Origin: Dermabacter sp.
GTDB lineage: Bacteria > Actinomycetota > Actinomycetes > Actinomycetales > Dermabacteraceae
Assembly (NCBI GenBank): GCA_030538475.1
Contig: JAUNTX010000006.1
Location: 3,593 to 67,592, forward strand
Length of the DNA stretch: 64,000 nt
Direction of reading: 5' to 3'
Positions 35,339-43,869 of the stretch are shown here, in pieces; within the stretch, counting starts at the first letter, position 1, and every line of letters begins with the position of its first letter. Under the pieces are notes generated by a model. That model worked only from the letters and a program-made list of their open reading frames with translations, had not been told where the DNA came from and did no database searches. The translations under genes were made by a program, and so were the position numbers.

Positions 35339-35364
35339 GCTGACGCCCGTCAGTCCCCGCCCCC

Positions 35365-37656
35365 TCAGTCCCCGGTCACGCGCGTGAAGTGAAACAGCAC
35401 GCTCGTGTCGGGGCTGAGGATCGGGGTGGTGAATCCCGCGAGCTCCCACGCTCGCCCCGTGAGCACCGGTGAGGATTCCTCGCCGGTGCTCACTGCTGCC
35501 CCGTGGGCGGCGCGCTCGCGGGCGTTGGCGGGCGTGGGCGCGATCTCGCCGCGCGCGGCCGCCATGACGGGAGAGGGCACGAGCCCGAACGGATCGGCGC
35601 CCGGGTTCACGATGTCGAGGCGGTAGCGGGCCTCGGGCAGAAGGCCCGGGAAGCGCATCCGGCCCGTCTGCGCGGCGCCGCTGCGCTCCATGGCCGTGAG
35701 GCTGTAGAGCGCCTCGGAGCCGTCGGCCGCGACCACCCCGTGCCCCCACAGGGACGGATCGCCGAGGCTCACGCGCACGCGCGTGCCCGTGAACAGCAGC
35801 TCCCGCACCTGCTTGTAGAGCGCGACCCACCCGGCCAGCTCCTCGAGCTCGCCCGGCGTTGCTTCCCGCAGGTCCCACTCGATGCCGAGGTGGCCGAACA
35901 GGGCCGTCGCGGCCCGGTAGCCGAGCGAGTGGAGCCTGCCGGTGGTGTGCGAGGCGCCCGAGGCCACGTGGGATCCCATGAGTTCGAGCGGAATGAGCTG
36001 GTTGGTCCACCGGTTCATCACCTGCCGCTCGTGCGGGTCGATGCAGTCCGAGACCCACACGCGATCCGCCCGCTCGAGCACGCCGAGGTCCACGCGCGCG
36101 CCACCCGACGCGCACGCCTCGATTTCGAGCCCCGGGAATCGCGCCCTCAGTTCGTCGGCGAGCCGGTAGGCCGCGAGGCTCTGTTCGCGGACAGTCGGCG
36201 CGCCCGTGGCCCGAATGCCCGACTCGATGAAGTCGCGGTTGCAGTCCCACTTGATGTAATCGATCGGGTGCGCCTCAAGCACCGCGACCATCTGATCGCG
36301 CACGTGCGCGTAGGCCTCCTCGATCGCGAGGTTGAGCACCTGCTGGTGCCGGGATTCGCGCGGCAGCCGGTCCGGACTCGGGCCCGCGATCCACTCGGGG
36401 TGCGCGCGAGCCACGTCGGAATCCTCGTTGACCATCTCCGGCTCGAACCACAGCCCGAACTCCATGCCGAGCCCCCGCACGTGCTCGATGAGCGGGCCAA
36501 GCCCGTTCGGCCATGCCGCCTCGCTCACCACCCAGTCGCCGAGGCCCGCGTAGTCGTCCCGCCGGTCCCCGAACCAGCCGTCGTCGAGCACGTACCGCTC
36601 CACGCCGAGCGCGGCCGCGCGATCCGCGAGGTCCTTGAGCCCATCGAGGTCGTGATCGAAATAGACCGCCTCCCACACGTTGAGGGTCACGGGCCGACGG
36701 GTGCTCGGGTGGTGGGGCCGTGCGCGCAGGTGCCGGTGGAAGCGCTCGGCGATGGCATCGAGCCCGTCCCCGTAGGCCGCGTACAGCGCGGGGGAGGAGT
36801 AGGTCTCGCCTTCGTCGAGCGTGACCTCGCCCGGCCAGAGGCCCTCGCCGCCCGCGAGGATCGTCTCGCCCGCGCTCGTGCGCTCGACGGCGTGCCGGTG
36901 GCCGCCGGAAAACGCGGTGTGCAGGGCCCACACCTGGCCCTCGTCCCACGTGAACCCGGGGGTGCCCACGTGCATGAGGTAGGCGGAGTCGGCGCCCGTG
37001 CGGCCCCGGCGGTTCTCCCGCAGGTGTTGGCCGACGGCCACCGGGAGGCGCTGCGGTTCGCGCTCGCGGGTCCAGCGGCCCGCGAAGTCGAGGATCTCCG
37101 CCGCTTCGGCGGGCACCGGGAGGGCCAGGGTGAAGGAGCGGAGATGGAAGGGTGCGCCCGCGAGGTTTGTGAGGGAGCCCTGCAGGCGCACGAGGCCGGT
37201 CTCGAGCAGGTCGAGCTCGAGGAGGGCGCCGAGCCTGAGGTCGGGATCCTCGAGGTGCAGAGCGAGGTGATCGGCCGGGCCGCCGCTCGCCGCGTCCTCG
37301 GTGTCGGTCGTGAGGTCGGCGCGCGTGAGGCCGAGGCGCGGGGCGAATCCGGCGCCTCCCGTGCGGGCGCCGACGATGCCCGGCTCACCGAGCCAGCCGT
37401 CGGCGCTTTGCGGCAGGAGGCCGAGGCGCGGGGGCACATCGAGGGCGTTTTGGTTCGGGGCAACGACGGCGGCCTCGCACAAGAGGTCCACCTCGGCGGT
37501 GGTGAGGGTGCCGAGGGCGCGGCCCCAGTAGGCCACCGCGGGCATGCGGCCCATCGTGAGGTCCAGGACGAGCGAGACGCCTGCGCGACTGAGATGGAGG
37601 CCGCGAGCGCCGCGGACGGAGCGATGGAGGGCGGGGGTGTCGGCGGTGACGGGCAT
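35365..37656 (-). CDS. Alpha-galactosidase, glycoside hydrolase family 36
   Basis: This 763-residue cytoplasmic enzyme hydrolyses alpha-galactosides such as melibiose and raffinose. It has an N-terminal beta-supersandwich and a central (beta/alpha)8 barrel. The nucleophile Asp471 lies in Y-I-K-W-D-C-N-R-D and the acid/base Asp537 in V-S-D-C-I-D-P; both motifs are diagnostic for GH36. The substrate-site W-F-E-P-E-M-V is also present. There is no signal peptide. The ATG at 37656 has AGAGGA upstream and gives the typical length; in-frame starts farther upstream are less likely. It is convergent with the sialidase gene. No transporter for its substrate is adjacent. Confidence 0.94.
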   Translation of the reverse strand: MPVTADTPALHRSVRGARGLHLSRAGVSLVLDLTMGRMPAVAYWGRALGTLTTAEVDLLCEAAVVAPNQNALDVPPRLGLLPQSADGWLGEPGIVGARTGGAGFAPRLGLTRADLTTDTEDAASGGPADHLALHLEDPDLRLGALLELDLLETGLVRLQGSLTNLAGAPFHLRSFTLALPVPAEAAEILDFAGRWTREREPQRLPVAVGQHLRENRRGRTGADSAYLMHVGTPGFTWDEGQVWALHTAFSGGHRHAVERTSAGETILAGGEGLWPGEVTLDEGETYSSPALYAAYGDGLDAIAERFHRHLRARPHHPSTRRPVTLNVWEAVYFDHDLDGLKDLADRAAALGVERYVLDDGWFGDRRDDYAGLGDWVVSEAAWPNGLGPLIEHVRGLGMEFGLWFEPEMVNEDSDVARAHPEWIAGPSPDRLPRESRHQQVLNLAIEEAYAHVRDQMVAVLEAHPIDYIKWDCNRDFIESGIRATGAPTVREQSLAAYRLADELRARFPGLEIEACASGGARVDLGVLERADRVWVSDCIDPHERQVMNRWTNQLIPLELMGSHVASGASHTTGRLHSLGYRAATALFGHLGIEWDLREATPGELEELAGWVALYKQVRELLFTGTRVRVSLGDPSLWGHGVVAADGSEALYSLTAMERSGAAQTGRMRFPGLLPEARYRLDIVNPGADPFGLVPSPVMAAARGEIAPTPANARERAAHGAAVSTGEESSPVLTGRAWELAGFTTPILSPDTSVLFHFTRVTGD

Positions 37657-37709
37657 GGGGCGGCATCCTCTGCGAGACATAATTTCGGCGCAAAAATAAG
37701 TACCGTTCC

Positions 37710-37739
37710 AGCGTAGGGTCCGAACGCGCAGCCGGTCAA
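37710..37739 (-). promoter_or_regulatory. Probable promoter of the alpha-galactosidase gene
   Basis: On the minus strand TTGACC (37739-37734) and TACGCT (37715-37710) are separated by 18 bases, a near-consensus pair about 55 bases before the start codon. AT-rich sequence follows. Confidence 0.45.
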
Positions 37740-37752
37740 GAGCAGCCAGGAC

Positions 37753-37758
37753 TACACT
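37753..37758 (+). promoter_or_regulatory. -10 box (TACACT) for the aminotransferase gene
   Basis: TACACT is seven bases before the ATG at 37766, with no ribosome binding site between; a leaderless transcript is likely. Confidence 0.5.
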
Positions 37759-37765
37759 CGCACCC

Positions 37766-38977
37766 ATGAGATTCACCCAGTCCGACAAGCTCCGCAACGT
37801 CTGCTACGACATCCGTGGCCCCGTCCTCGACGAGGCCGCCCGCATGGAGGCCGAAGGGCACCGAATCCTCAAGCTCAACATCGGCAACCCCGCCCCCTTC
37901 GGGTTCGAGGCCCCCGACGAAATCCTCGTGGACTACATCCGCCAGCTCTCCACCGCGCAGGGCTACAGCGACTCCAAGGGCATCGTGAGCGCCCGCCGCG
38001 CCGTCGCCCAGTACTACCAGACCCGCGACATGCCCGGCATCCACCTGGACGACGTCTACCTGGGCAACGGCGTCAGCGAACTCATCCAGCTCACCGCCCA
38101 GGCGCTCGTCAACGACGGCGACGAAGTGCTCATTCCCATGCCCGACTACCCCCTGTGGACCGCCTCGATCACCCTCGCGGGCGGGCGGGCCGTCCACTAC
38201 CGGCTCGATGAGGACAACAACTGGTGGCCGGACGTCACGGACATCGCCGACAAGATCACGCCGCGCACCAAGGCCATCGTGGTCATCAACCCCAACAACC
38301 CCACGGGCGCGGTCTACCCCCCGCACGTGCTTGAGCAGATCGTGGACGTGGCCCGCAAGCACGGCCTCATGATCCTCGCCGACGAAATCTACGACAAGAT
38401 CCTCTACGACGACGCGGTGCACACCCCCATCGCCTCGCTCGCCCCGGACCTCTTCACGATCACCTACAACGGCCTCTCGAAGTCCTATCGCGTGGCGGGC
38501 TTCCGCGCGGGGTGGATGGTGCTGTACGGCCCGAAGGAAGATGCGCGCAGCTTCATCGAGGGCCTCAACGTGCTCTCCAACATGCGCTTGTGCGCGAACG
38601 TTCCCGCCCAGCACGTCATCGCCACGGCGCTCGGCGGCTATCAGAGCATCGACGATCTGGTGCTGCCCGGCGGGCGCCTGCGCGAACAGCGGGACGTGGC
38701 CTACGACGGGCTCTCGCAGATCCCCGGCGTTACGGTCAATAAGGCCATGGGGGCGCTCTACATGTTCCCGAAGCTCGATGTTGAGATGTACCGGATCGAC
38801 AGCGACGAACAGTTCGCCTTCGACCTGCTGCGCACGAAGAAAATCCTCGTCACCCACGGCACGGGCTTCAACATCCCCACGAACGATCACTTCCGGATCG
38901 TGACCCTGCCCGACGTGGAGATGCTGGCCGACGCTGTGGATCGGATCGGCGACTTCCTGGGCAGCATTCGACGCTGA
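37766..38977 (+). CDS. Pyridoxal-phosphate aminotransferase, alanine transaminase (AlaA/AlaT) type
   Basis: This 403-residue class I/II aminotransferase opens with S-D-K-L-R-N-V-C-Y-D-I-R-G-P-V. It has the cofactor-binding N-P-N-N-P-T-G segment (about residue 175), the A-D-E-I-Y-D stretch and the catalytic Lys in G-L-S-K-S-Y-R-V-A-G-F-R-A-G-W (about residue 240). The N-terminal signature and the S-Y-R-V-A-G-F-R-A-G sequence match glutamate-pyruvate aminotransferases that make alanine. The substrate assignment to alanine is by family resemblance only. The gene is monocistronic and convergent with the ferredoxin reductase gene 65 bases on. Confidence 0.88.
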   Translation: MRFTQSDKLRNVCYDIRGPVLDEAARMEAEGHRILKLNIGNPAPFGFEAPDEILVDYIRQLSTAQGYSDSKGIVSARRAVAQYYQTRDMPGIHLDDVYLGNGVSELIQLTAQALVNDGDEVLIPMPDYPLWTASITLAGGRAVHYRLDEDNNWWPDVTDIADKITPRTKAIVVINPNNPTGAVYPPHVLEQIVDVARKHGLMILADEIYDKILYDDAVHTPIASLAPDLFTITYNGLSKSYRVAGFRAGWMVLYGPKEDARSFIEGLNVLSNMRLCANVPAQHVIATALGGYQSIDDLVLPGGRLREQRDVAYDGLSQIPGVTVNKAMGALYMFPKLDVEMYRIDSDEQFAFDLLRTKKILVTHGTGFNIPTNDHFRIVTLPDVEMLADAVDRIGDFLGSIRR

Positions 38978-39042
38978 GGCGTCGGGTGGCACGGCGGGTG
39001 CAGCGCTAAGAGCCGCCCCGCCGCCGGGGTGTTCGAGGCGCT

Positions 39043-40494
39043 CTACTCGCCGCGGGCGATTCGTACCATTTCTTCGCGGTCGATCACCTTGACCGACGGG
39101 CGGGCCTCGCCGCGCGCATCGGTGCGTTCGGCGCCGCGCGCTACTTCGGCCTCGTGCAGGCGATGCCAGCCGTCCCAATCGGTGAAGCGGACCCCGCGCT
39201 CCTCCAAAAGGCGCACGATGGAGTCCGGGTCCCGATCCGGCGCGGGCGTGAGGGCGCCCGCCTCGATGTCCTCGATCATGTGGGTCACGGTCTCGATCGC
39301 GTCGGACTTCGTGGCGCCAATGAGACCCACCGGGCCGCGTTTGATCCACCCGTTCGCGTACACGCCCGGCAGCACCCGGCCCTCGGCCGTCGTCACGCGG
39401 CCGCCCGCGTTGTGGATGACCCCGCGCTCCGCGTTGAAGGGGACGCCGGGAAGTTCGGAACCGAAGTAGCCGACGGCGCGATACACCTGGCCCAGCGGAT
39501 AGTCCACGAACTCGCCCGTGCCCACGAGCCCGCCGTTGTCGGCGAGCGCCGTGCGCTCGAACCGCATGCCGCTCACGCGCCCGTCGGTCCCGAGCACCTC
39601 GACGGGGTTGTGCCAAAAGTGCATGTGCAGGCGCCGCTTCACCGGGCCGCCGTGCTGATCCGTCGGCTCCTCGCCCGCCGCCTCCCGCGCTTCAGCGTCG
39701 TGCAGCCAGCCCTCGAACGTCGAGACGATCTGGTCGGTGCGCTTGTCGGCGCGGATCTGCGCCCACTCGTCGTCCGTGATCTGCGCGAGGTCCCGCGGGT
39801 CCACGATCACCTGCACCCCCTCGGGGTGGGCGAGCTCGCGAATCTCGAGCGGCGAGAACTTCGCCTGGGCGGGGCCGCGGCGTCCAAACACGTGAACGTC
39901 GGTGATCGCGGAGGCTTCGAGGCCCGCCGCCACCGAGTCGGGGATTTCGGTCGCGAGCAGTTCGCTCGCGCTCTTGGAGAGCATGCGGGCCACGTCGAGG
40001 GCCACGTTGCCGTTGCCGATCACCGCCACGGCGCTCTGATCCAGCGGCCACGTGCGCGGATAGTCCGGGTTGCCGTCGTACCACGCCACGAAATCGGCCG
40101 CGCCGAGGCTGCCCTCGAGATCGATCCCCGGGATGTCCAGCTCGGCATCGCGCAGCGCGCCGGTGGCGAAAATGACCGCGTCGTAGCGCGCGTGGATGTC
40201 CTCGAACGTGAGGTCGGTGCCGAACTCGACGTTGCCGAAGAAGCGCATGTCGCGCCGGTCCAGGATGCGGTGCAGCGCGGTCGTGATGCCCTTGATGCGC
40301 GGGTGATCGGGCGCCACCCCGTAGCGGATCAGGCCGAACGGCGTGGGCAGGGCATCGAAAATATCGATCTCGAGGGCCAGATCGCCGCGCTTCGCGTGCG
40401 GGGTGCGCTTGAGGGTTTCGGCGGCATACACGCCTGCCGGGCCGGAGCCGATGACGGCAACGCGAAACGGGGTGTCGGTGAGAAAGGGAGTCAC
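39043..40494 (-). CDS. fprA: Ferredoxin/adrenodoxin-type NADP+ reductase, FprA family
   Basis: This 483-residue FAD enzyme passes electrons between NADPH and ferredoxin, for example for cytochrome P450s or iron-sulfur biogenesis. The FAD Rossmann motif V-A-V-I-G-S-G-P-A-G-V-Y-A-A-E lies at the N-terminus. L-P-T-P-F-G-L-I-R-Y-G-V-A-P-D-H-P and V-A-V-I-G-N-G-N-V-A-L-D-V-A-R (second nucleotide fold) follow, then G-W-I-K-R-G-P-V-G-L-I-G near residue 405. These are diagnostic for the adrenodoxin-reductase group. The GTG at 40494 has GAAGGG upstream; a longer version to 40536 is possible. The C-terminal 40 residues are charged and variable. Confidence 0.92.
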   Translation of the reverse strand: MTPFLTDTPFRVAVIGSGPAGVYAAETLKRTPHAKRGDLALEIDIFDALPTPFGLIRYGVAPDHPRIKGITTALHRILDRRDMRFFGNVEFGTDLTFEDIHARYDAVIFATGALRDAELDIPGIDLEGSLGAADFVAWYDGNPDYPRTWPLDQSAVAVIGNGNVALDVARMLSKSASELLATEIPDSVAAGLEASAITDVHVFGRRGPAQAKFSPLEIRELAHPEGVQVIVDPRDLAQITDDEWAQIRADKRTDQIVSTFEGWLHDAEAREAAGEEPTDQHGGPVKRRLHMHFWHNPVEVLGTDGRVSGMRFERTALADNGGLVGTGEFVDYPLGQVYRAVGYFGSELPGVPFNAERGVIHNAGGRVTTAEGRVLPGVYANGWIKRGPVGLIGATKSDAIETVTHMIEDIEAGALTPAPDRDPDSIVRLLEERGVRFTDWDGWHRLHEAEVARGAERTDARGEARPSVKVIDREEMVRIARGE

Positions 40495-40592
40495 GCGGGG
40501 CCCTTCGTGGAGAGTCGAACGGAAGGCCGCCTGCACGGCGCCTGCAACGAGGGCGCACCATAAAGCAAGGCGGCGCTTTCGTTAAAGAATAG

Positions 40593-40620
40593 CGGCCGCA
40601 CCTGAACACAGGTGCGGCCG
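40593..40620 (-). terminator. Terminator of the AIM24 gene
   Basis: CGGCCGCACCTG (40593-40604) pairs perfectly with CAGGTGCGGCCG (40609-40620) around a 4-base loop. On the minus strand it is followed by CTATTCTTTAAC, a moderately U-rich run. It lies 20 bases after the AIM24 stop. Confidence 0.75.
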
Positions 40621-40640
40621 AGTGACGAGGCTGGCAGGAC

Positions 40641-41324
40641 TTAGCCGGCGGCGAGCTTCGGGCCCTCCGACGGCTGTACGACCACGAAGCCGGGCCCGTG
40701 GAAGGCCAGCTGGAAGGACTCGCCGGAACCGCGGCCAATGAGCGATCCCATCTTGAAATCGTTCTTCACCGTGGGCTGGAGGTTCGCTGACCAGCACACC
40801 ACCGCTTGCGGATCCACGAACGTGGGCTGCTGCGAGCAATCGAGCAGCAGCGGCGGGCCATCGGAGGTGATGGCCACCATGCCGGTGCCCTGCAGCACGA
40901 GGTTGAAGAACCCGCCCGCGAGCAGGCCCGTTCCCACGCCGCCGCCGATCGACTTGATGTCCCACGAGATCGAGGAGTCGAACGCGAGCATGTTGCGGGT
41001 GTTGAGGGTCAGGGACTCGCCTTCGAGCTGCACGAGGAACACGTAGTTGGAATCGCGCGCGAAGAAGATTTCGCCGTTGCCGCGCGTGCGCATCATGTTG
41101 CCGCCCTCGCCGGTGGCCATCTTCTTCAGCAGCTTCATGCCGCCGCCGCTGCCCTGGTAGGAGAAGTCCATCTGCCCCTGGTAGGCCACCATCGCGCCCT
41201 GCGACGAAATGATCTCGGGAGCATCGGGGGTGAGGCGGCAGCGCAAGAGGCGTTTGGATTGCAGCGCCCAGCGCTGATCCGACTGGATTTCTTGGTTTTC
41301 GGGGGCGAAGAGTTCAGATCTCAT
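40641..41324 (-). CDS. AIM24 family protein
   Basis: This 227-residue beta-rich protein has the Gly-rich AIM24 core (about residues 60-160: Y-Q-G-S-G-G-G, G-G-V-G-T-G-L-L-A-G-G-F-F-N-L-V-L-Q-G-T-G). Bacterial members are of unknown biochemical function, and the mitochondrial relative is linked to cristae formation. There is no signal peptide or membrane helix. The ATG at 41324 has TATGCT six bases upstream and no ribosome binding site, so it appears leaderless. A clean terminator follows, making it a single-gene unit. Confidence 0.87.
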   Translation of the reverse strand: MRSELFAPENQEIQSDQRWALQSKRLLRCRLTPDAPEIISSQGAMVAYQGQMDFSYQGSGGGMKLLKKMATGEGGNMMRTRGNGEIFFARDSNYVFLVQLEGESLTLNTRNMLAFDSSISWDIKSIGGGVGTGLLAGGFFNLVLQGTGMVAITSDGPPLLLDCSQQPTFVDPQAVVCWSANLQPTVKNDFKMGSLIGRGSGESFQLAFHGPGFVVVQPSEGPKLAAG

Positions 41325-41330
41325 ACGCTC

Positions 41331-41336
41331 AGCATA
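41331..41336 (-). promoter_or_regulatory. -10 box (TATGCT) for the AIM24 gene
   Basis: TATGCT on the minus strand is six bases before the ATG at 41324 and is close to the TATAAT consensus. Confidence 0.5.
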
Positions 41337-41410
41337 GGAGCGGCCCCGCGCCCTGACCATGGGCAGTGTTGCCCGAGTGCGGTCATGGCGCGGGGCGCAG
41401 TCAGCGCGCG

Positions 41411-42415
41411 TCAGCCAAGCTTCGCGGTGACATCGTTCGCGCTCGTGCCGGTGGTGACCACCTCGACCGCGTTATCGAGACCCGTGGTCACGAGGTTGTG
41501 GACCGCGGTGTCGGTGTAGAACGCCACGTGCGGGGTCACGAGCACGTCGGGACGATCCAAGAGCTCCTCGAGGACCGGATCGCCCAGGTCCTTGCCGGAC
41601 CAGTCGAAGCGGAAGTACTTCTGCTCGTTCTCGTAGGTATCGAGCGCCGCCCCGGCCAGGTGGCCCGAGTTCAGCGCCTCGATGAGCGCGCCCGTATCCA
41701 CGAGCCCGCCGCGACCGGCGTTGACGAGGATCGAGCCGGGCGCCATGAGCGCGAGCTTGTCGGCGTTGATGAGGTGGTGGTTGTCGGCCGTGAGCGGCAC
41801 GTGCAGGCTCACCACGTCGGCCCCCGTCAGGGCCTCCTCGAGCGTGTCCGCGTACGTGCCGATCTCCTCGAACGCCGCGTTCGGGAACAGATCGAAGCCC
41901 ACGATCTCGGCGCCGAGGCTGCGGAACAGCTGCGCGGTGATCCGGCCGATCATGCCGGTGCCGATGATCGCGACGCGCATCGTGGCGATCTCGCGGCCGA
42001 TCATGCCCGCGAAGCGGAAGTCGCGCGAATCGTTGCGCTCGAGGATCACGGGGAAGCGGCGCGTGAGGAACAGCGTGCTGGCCAGCGCGAACTCGGCGAT
42101 CGCGTTCGGCGAATACGCGGGCACGTTCGTCACGATGATGCCGCGCTCGCGGGCCGCCTCGAGGTCGATCATGTCCACGCCCGCGGTGCGGCTGGAAATC
42201 TGCCGGATGCCCGCGGCAGCCACGGCGTCCAGGAGGTCCGCGCCAATCGGCAGCACCTGCTGGAGGGTCAGCGCCTCGAAACCGTCGAGCATCCCCACCG
42301 TGTCGGCCGACAGTACCTCGGTGCTGACCGTGACATCGTGCTCGGGGTGCTCCGCAATCCAGGTCTCGATGGCGGGCTTTTCATCGTCGCGGACGCCCAA
42401 AAACAGAATCTTCAT
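41411..42415 (-). CDS. D-2-hydroxyacid dehydrogenase, D-lactate dehydrogenase type
   Basis: This 334-residue NAD-dependent enzyme probably reduces pyruvate to D-lactate. It has the nucleotide-binding motif V-A-I-I-G-T-G-M-I-G (about residue 148). The active-site Arg is in N-A-G-R-G-G (about 234), the Glu is in D-T-Y-E-N-E (about 262), and the His is in V-T-P-H-V-A-F-Y-T (about 295). The S-S-R-T-A-G-V-D and A-F-Y-T-D-T-A segments are typical of fermentative D-LDH/VanH-like enzymes. It is 66 bases downstream of the orphan PTS IIC-like gene on the same strand and probably cotranscribed. The substrate could be another 2-oxoacid. Confidence 0.88.
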   Translation of the reverse strand: MKILFLGVRDDEKPAIETWIAEHPEHDVTVSTEVLSADTVGMLDGFEALTLQQVLPIGADLLDAVAAAGIRQISSRTAGVDMIDLEAARERGIIVTNVPAYSPNAIAEFALASTLFLTRRFPVILERNDSRDFRFAGMIGREIATMRVAIIGTGMIGRITAQLFRSLGAEIVGFDLFPNAAFEEIGTYADTLEEALTGADVVSLHVPLTADNHHLINADKLALMAPGSILVNAGRGGLVDTGALIEALNSGHLAGAALDTYENEQKYFRFDWSGKDLGDPVLEELLDRPDVLVTPHVAFYTDTAVHNLVTTGLDNAVEVVTTGTSANDVTAKLG

Positions 42416-42481
42416 TGCTCTCAGTTCTCTCTTTCAGTATCTCTTCACATCGGTGTCGTTGTGCAGTGTCGTGGTGCGGGC

Positions 42482-43654
42482 TCAGGCGCGCGCCGGGGCA
42501 GCGTCCGCGGTGTCGTCGGCCGCATCCGTGCGCTCCTTGGCGTCGGATTCGTCCAGGTTGCTGTCGGCCGCCCCGGGGCTCTTGACGGAGCCCGCGGCCG
42601 TGAACTCGAAGATGCTGGCCGGGATGAGGCCGCTCTTGTTGCCCACGAACTGCACGAGGATCGCGAGACCGATGGGCAGGACGAAGTAGACGAGGGCGAG
42701 GACCACGATGGTCATGAACGGCCCGTAGTCCAGCCCGGCAGCGGCGGCGATGGGGCCGACGAGGCCGGAGTGGCCGAAGCCCGCGGAGGCGGGGGTGCCG
42801 GTGATACCCACGAGGGCGCCGACGAGGCCGGTCACGCCCGCCACGAGGCTCAGCGGGAGAATCATGATCGGGTGCTTGAGGTAGTTGCCCATCATCATCT
42901 TCATGGCGCCGAGGAACACGGACCAGGTGACGCCCGCGTTGTTGACCCGGAGGCTGCCGATCATGAGGACGGCGGCCGCGGCGGCGATGCCCACGTTGGC
43001 GGCGCCCGAGGCGGGGCCGGTGATGCCGATGGCGAGGGCCACGCCGACGGTGGAGATGGGCGAGACGATCATGTTGGCGAAGATGATGGCGATGAGGACG
43101 CCGGCGAAGACGCCGAGGCCCTGCATTTCGGCGATGGCGTTGACCAGGGAGCCGATGCCGGTGGTGATCCAGCGGATGTAGGGCAGGATCAGGATGCCGA
43201 GCAGGCCGGAGATGCCGCCGCCGAGCACGGGCAGGAATAGCACCGTGAGGCTGCCGAGTCGGTCGCCGATCCACACGAGGATGAGCACGGCGATGGACGC
43301 GGTGATCATCGTGTTGATGAGGTCGCCGATCCCGACGAGCATGACTCCGGATTCGGTGAAGTTCATGGCGCCGGAGCCCACGAAGCTCGCGGTGCCCACG
43401 ATGACCGTTTGCACGGCGGTGAGGCTGAACTGCATGCCGATGAGGATGCCGACGATGACGGGGACGGTGAACTGGAGGCCCGCCACCACCTGGCCGAGCG
43501 TGACGAAGAGGTCGATGCCGGGGAAGAGGCGAGCGAGCAGCTTCCACAGTTCTCCGGTGATGGCGTTCGGGATGAGGCCCACGACGATGCCGATGGCGGC
43601 GCCGTTGAGCACGCGATCAAAGAAGAGTTTGGGGGTCATGGGGGTGTCAAACAC
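42482..43654 (-). CDS. Orphan PTS IIC-like membrane protein (PTS_EIIC_2 family)
   Basis: This 390-residue integral membrane protein has about ten helices and a hydrophilic, acidic C-terminal tail (about 355-390). It begins F-F-D-R-V-L-N-G-A-A-I-G-I-V-V-G-L-I-P-N-A, the start typical of the PTS_EIIC_2 group, and has several G-F-G-H-S-G-L and N-A-G-V-T-W-S-V-F-L-G-A segments. No IIA or IIB domain, and no phosphorylatable His or Cys motif, is present here or in neighbours, so a classical sugar PTS role is doubtful. The GTG start has AAAGGA upstream. Linkage to a D-lactate dehydrogenase hints at transport or sensing of lactate, pyruvate or a related acid, but this is inference. Confidence 0.75.
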   Translation of the reverse strand: MFDTPMTPKLFFDRVLNGAAIGIVVGLIPNAITGELWKLLARLFPGIDLFVTLGQVVAGLQFTVPVIVGILIGMQFSLTAVQTVIVGTASFVGSGAMNFTESGVMLVGIGDLINTMITASIAVLILVWIGDRLGSLTVLFLPVLGGGISGLLGILILPYIRWITTGIGSLVNAIAEMQGLGVFAGVLIAIIFANMIVSPISTVGVALAIGITGPASGAANVGIAAAAAVLMIGSLRVNNAGVTWSVFLGAMKMMMGNYLKHPIMILPLSLVAGVTGLVGALVGITGTPASAGFGHSGLVGPIAAAAGLDYGPFMTIVVLALVYFVLPIGLAILVQFVGNKSGLIPASIFEFTAAGSVKSPGAADSNLDESDAKERTDAADDTADAAPARA

Positions 43655-43787
43655 GCGAGTGTCCTTTATGCGTAAGCCGCGACGCGAGGGGCGAGCGCGG
43701 GGCCGGGTCAGGCGCGCGGGATCGAGGAGGATTGTTGGGTCCTCATCGGTCCGTGCACCTTCGAGCCTAGGAACTTACGTTGGTAGT

Positions 43788-43823
43788 CACGGGGGACAAA
43801 CGGTACCGACAACCACCCCCGTG
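43788..43823. terminator. Hairpin downstream of copA, possible terminator
   Basis: CACGGGGG (43788-43795) pairs with CCCCCGTG (43816-43823) around a 20-base loop that contains GGTACC. It lies 47 bases after the copA stop and also upstream of the PTS-like gene, so an operator or attenuator role is equally possible. Confidence 0.4.
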
Positions 43824-43869
43824 TCCGGCCACTCGGACGCGTGGAATGGGGCACAGGAATGGCGGGATG

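Noticed and set aside
41366-43240. Long plus-strand open frame opposite D-LDH and the IIC-like gene
   Set aside because: Minus-strand products have clear catalytic and membrane signatures; the plus frame is low-complexity Arg/Glu/Gly.
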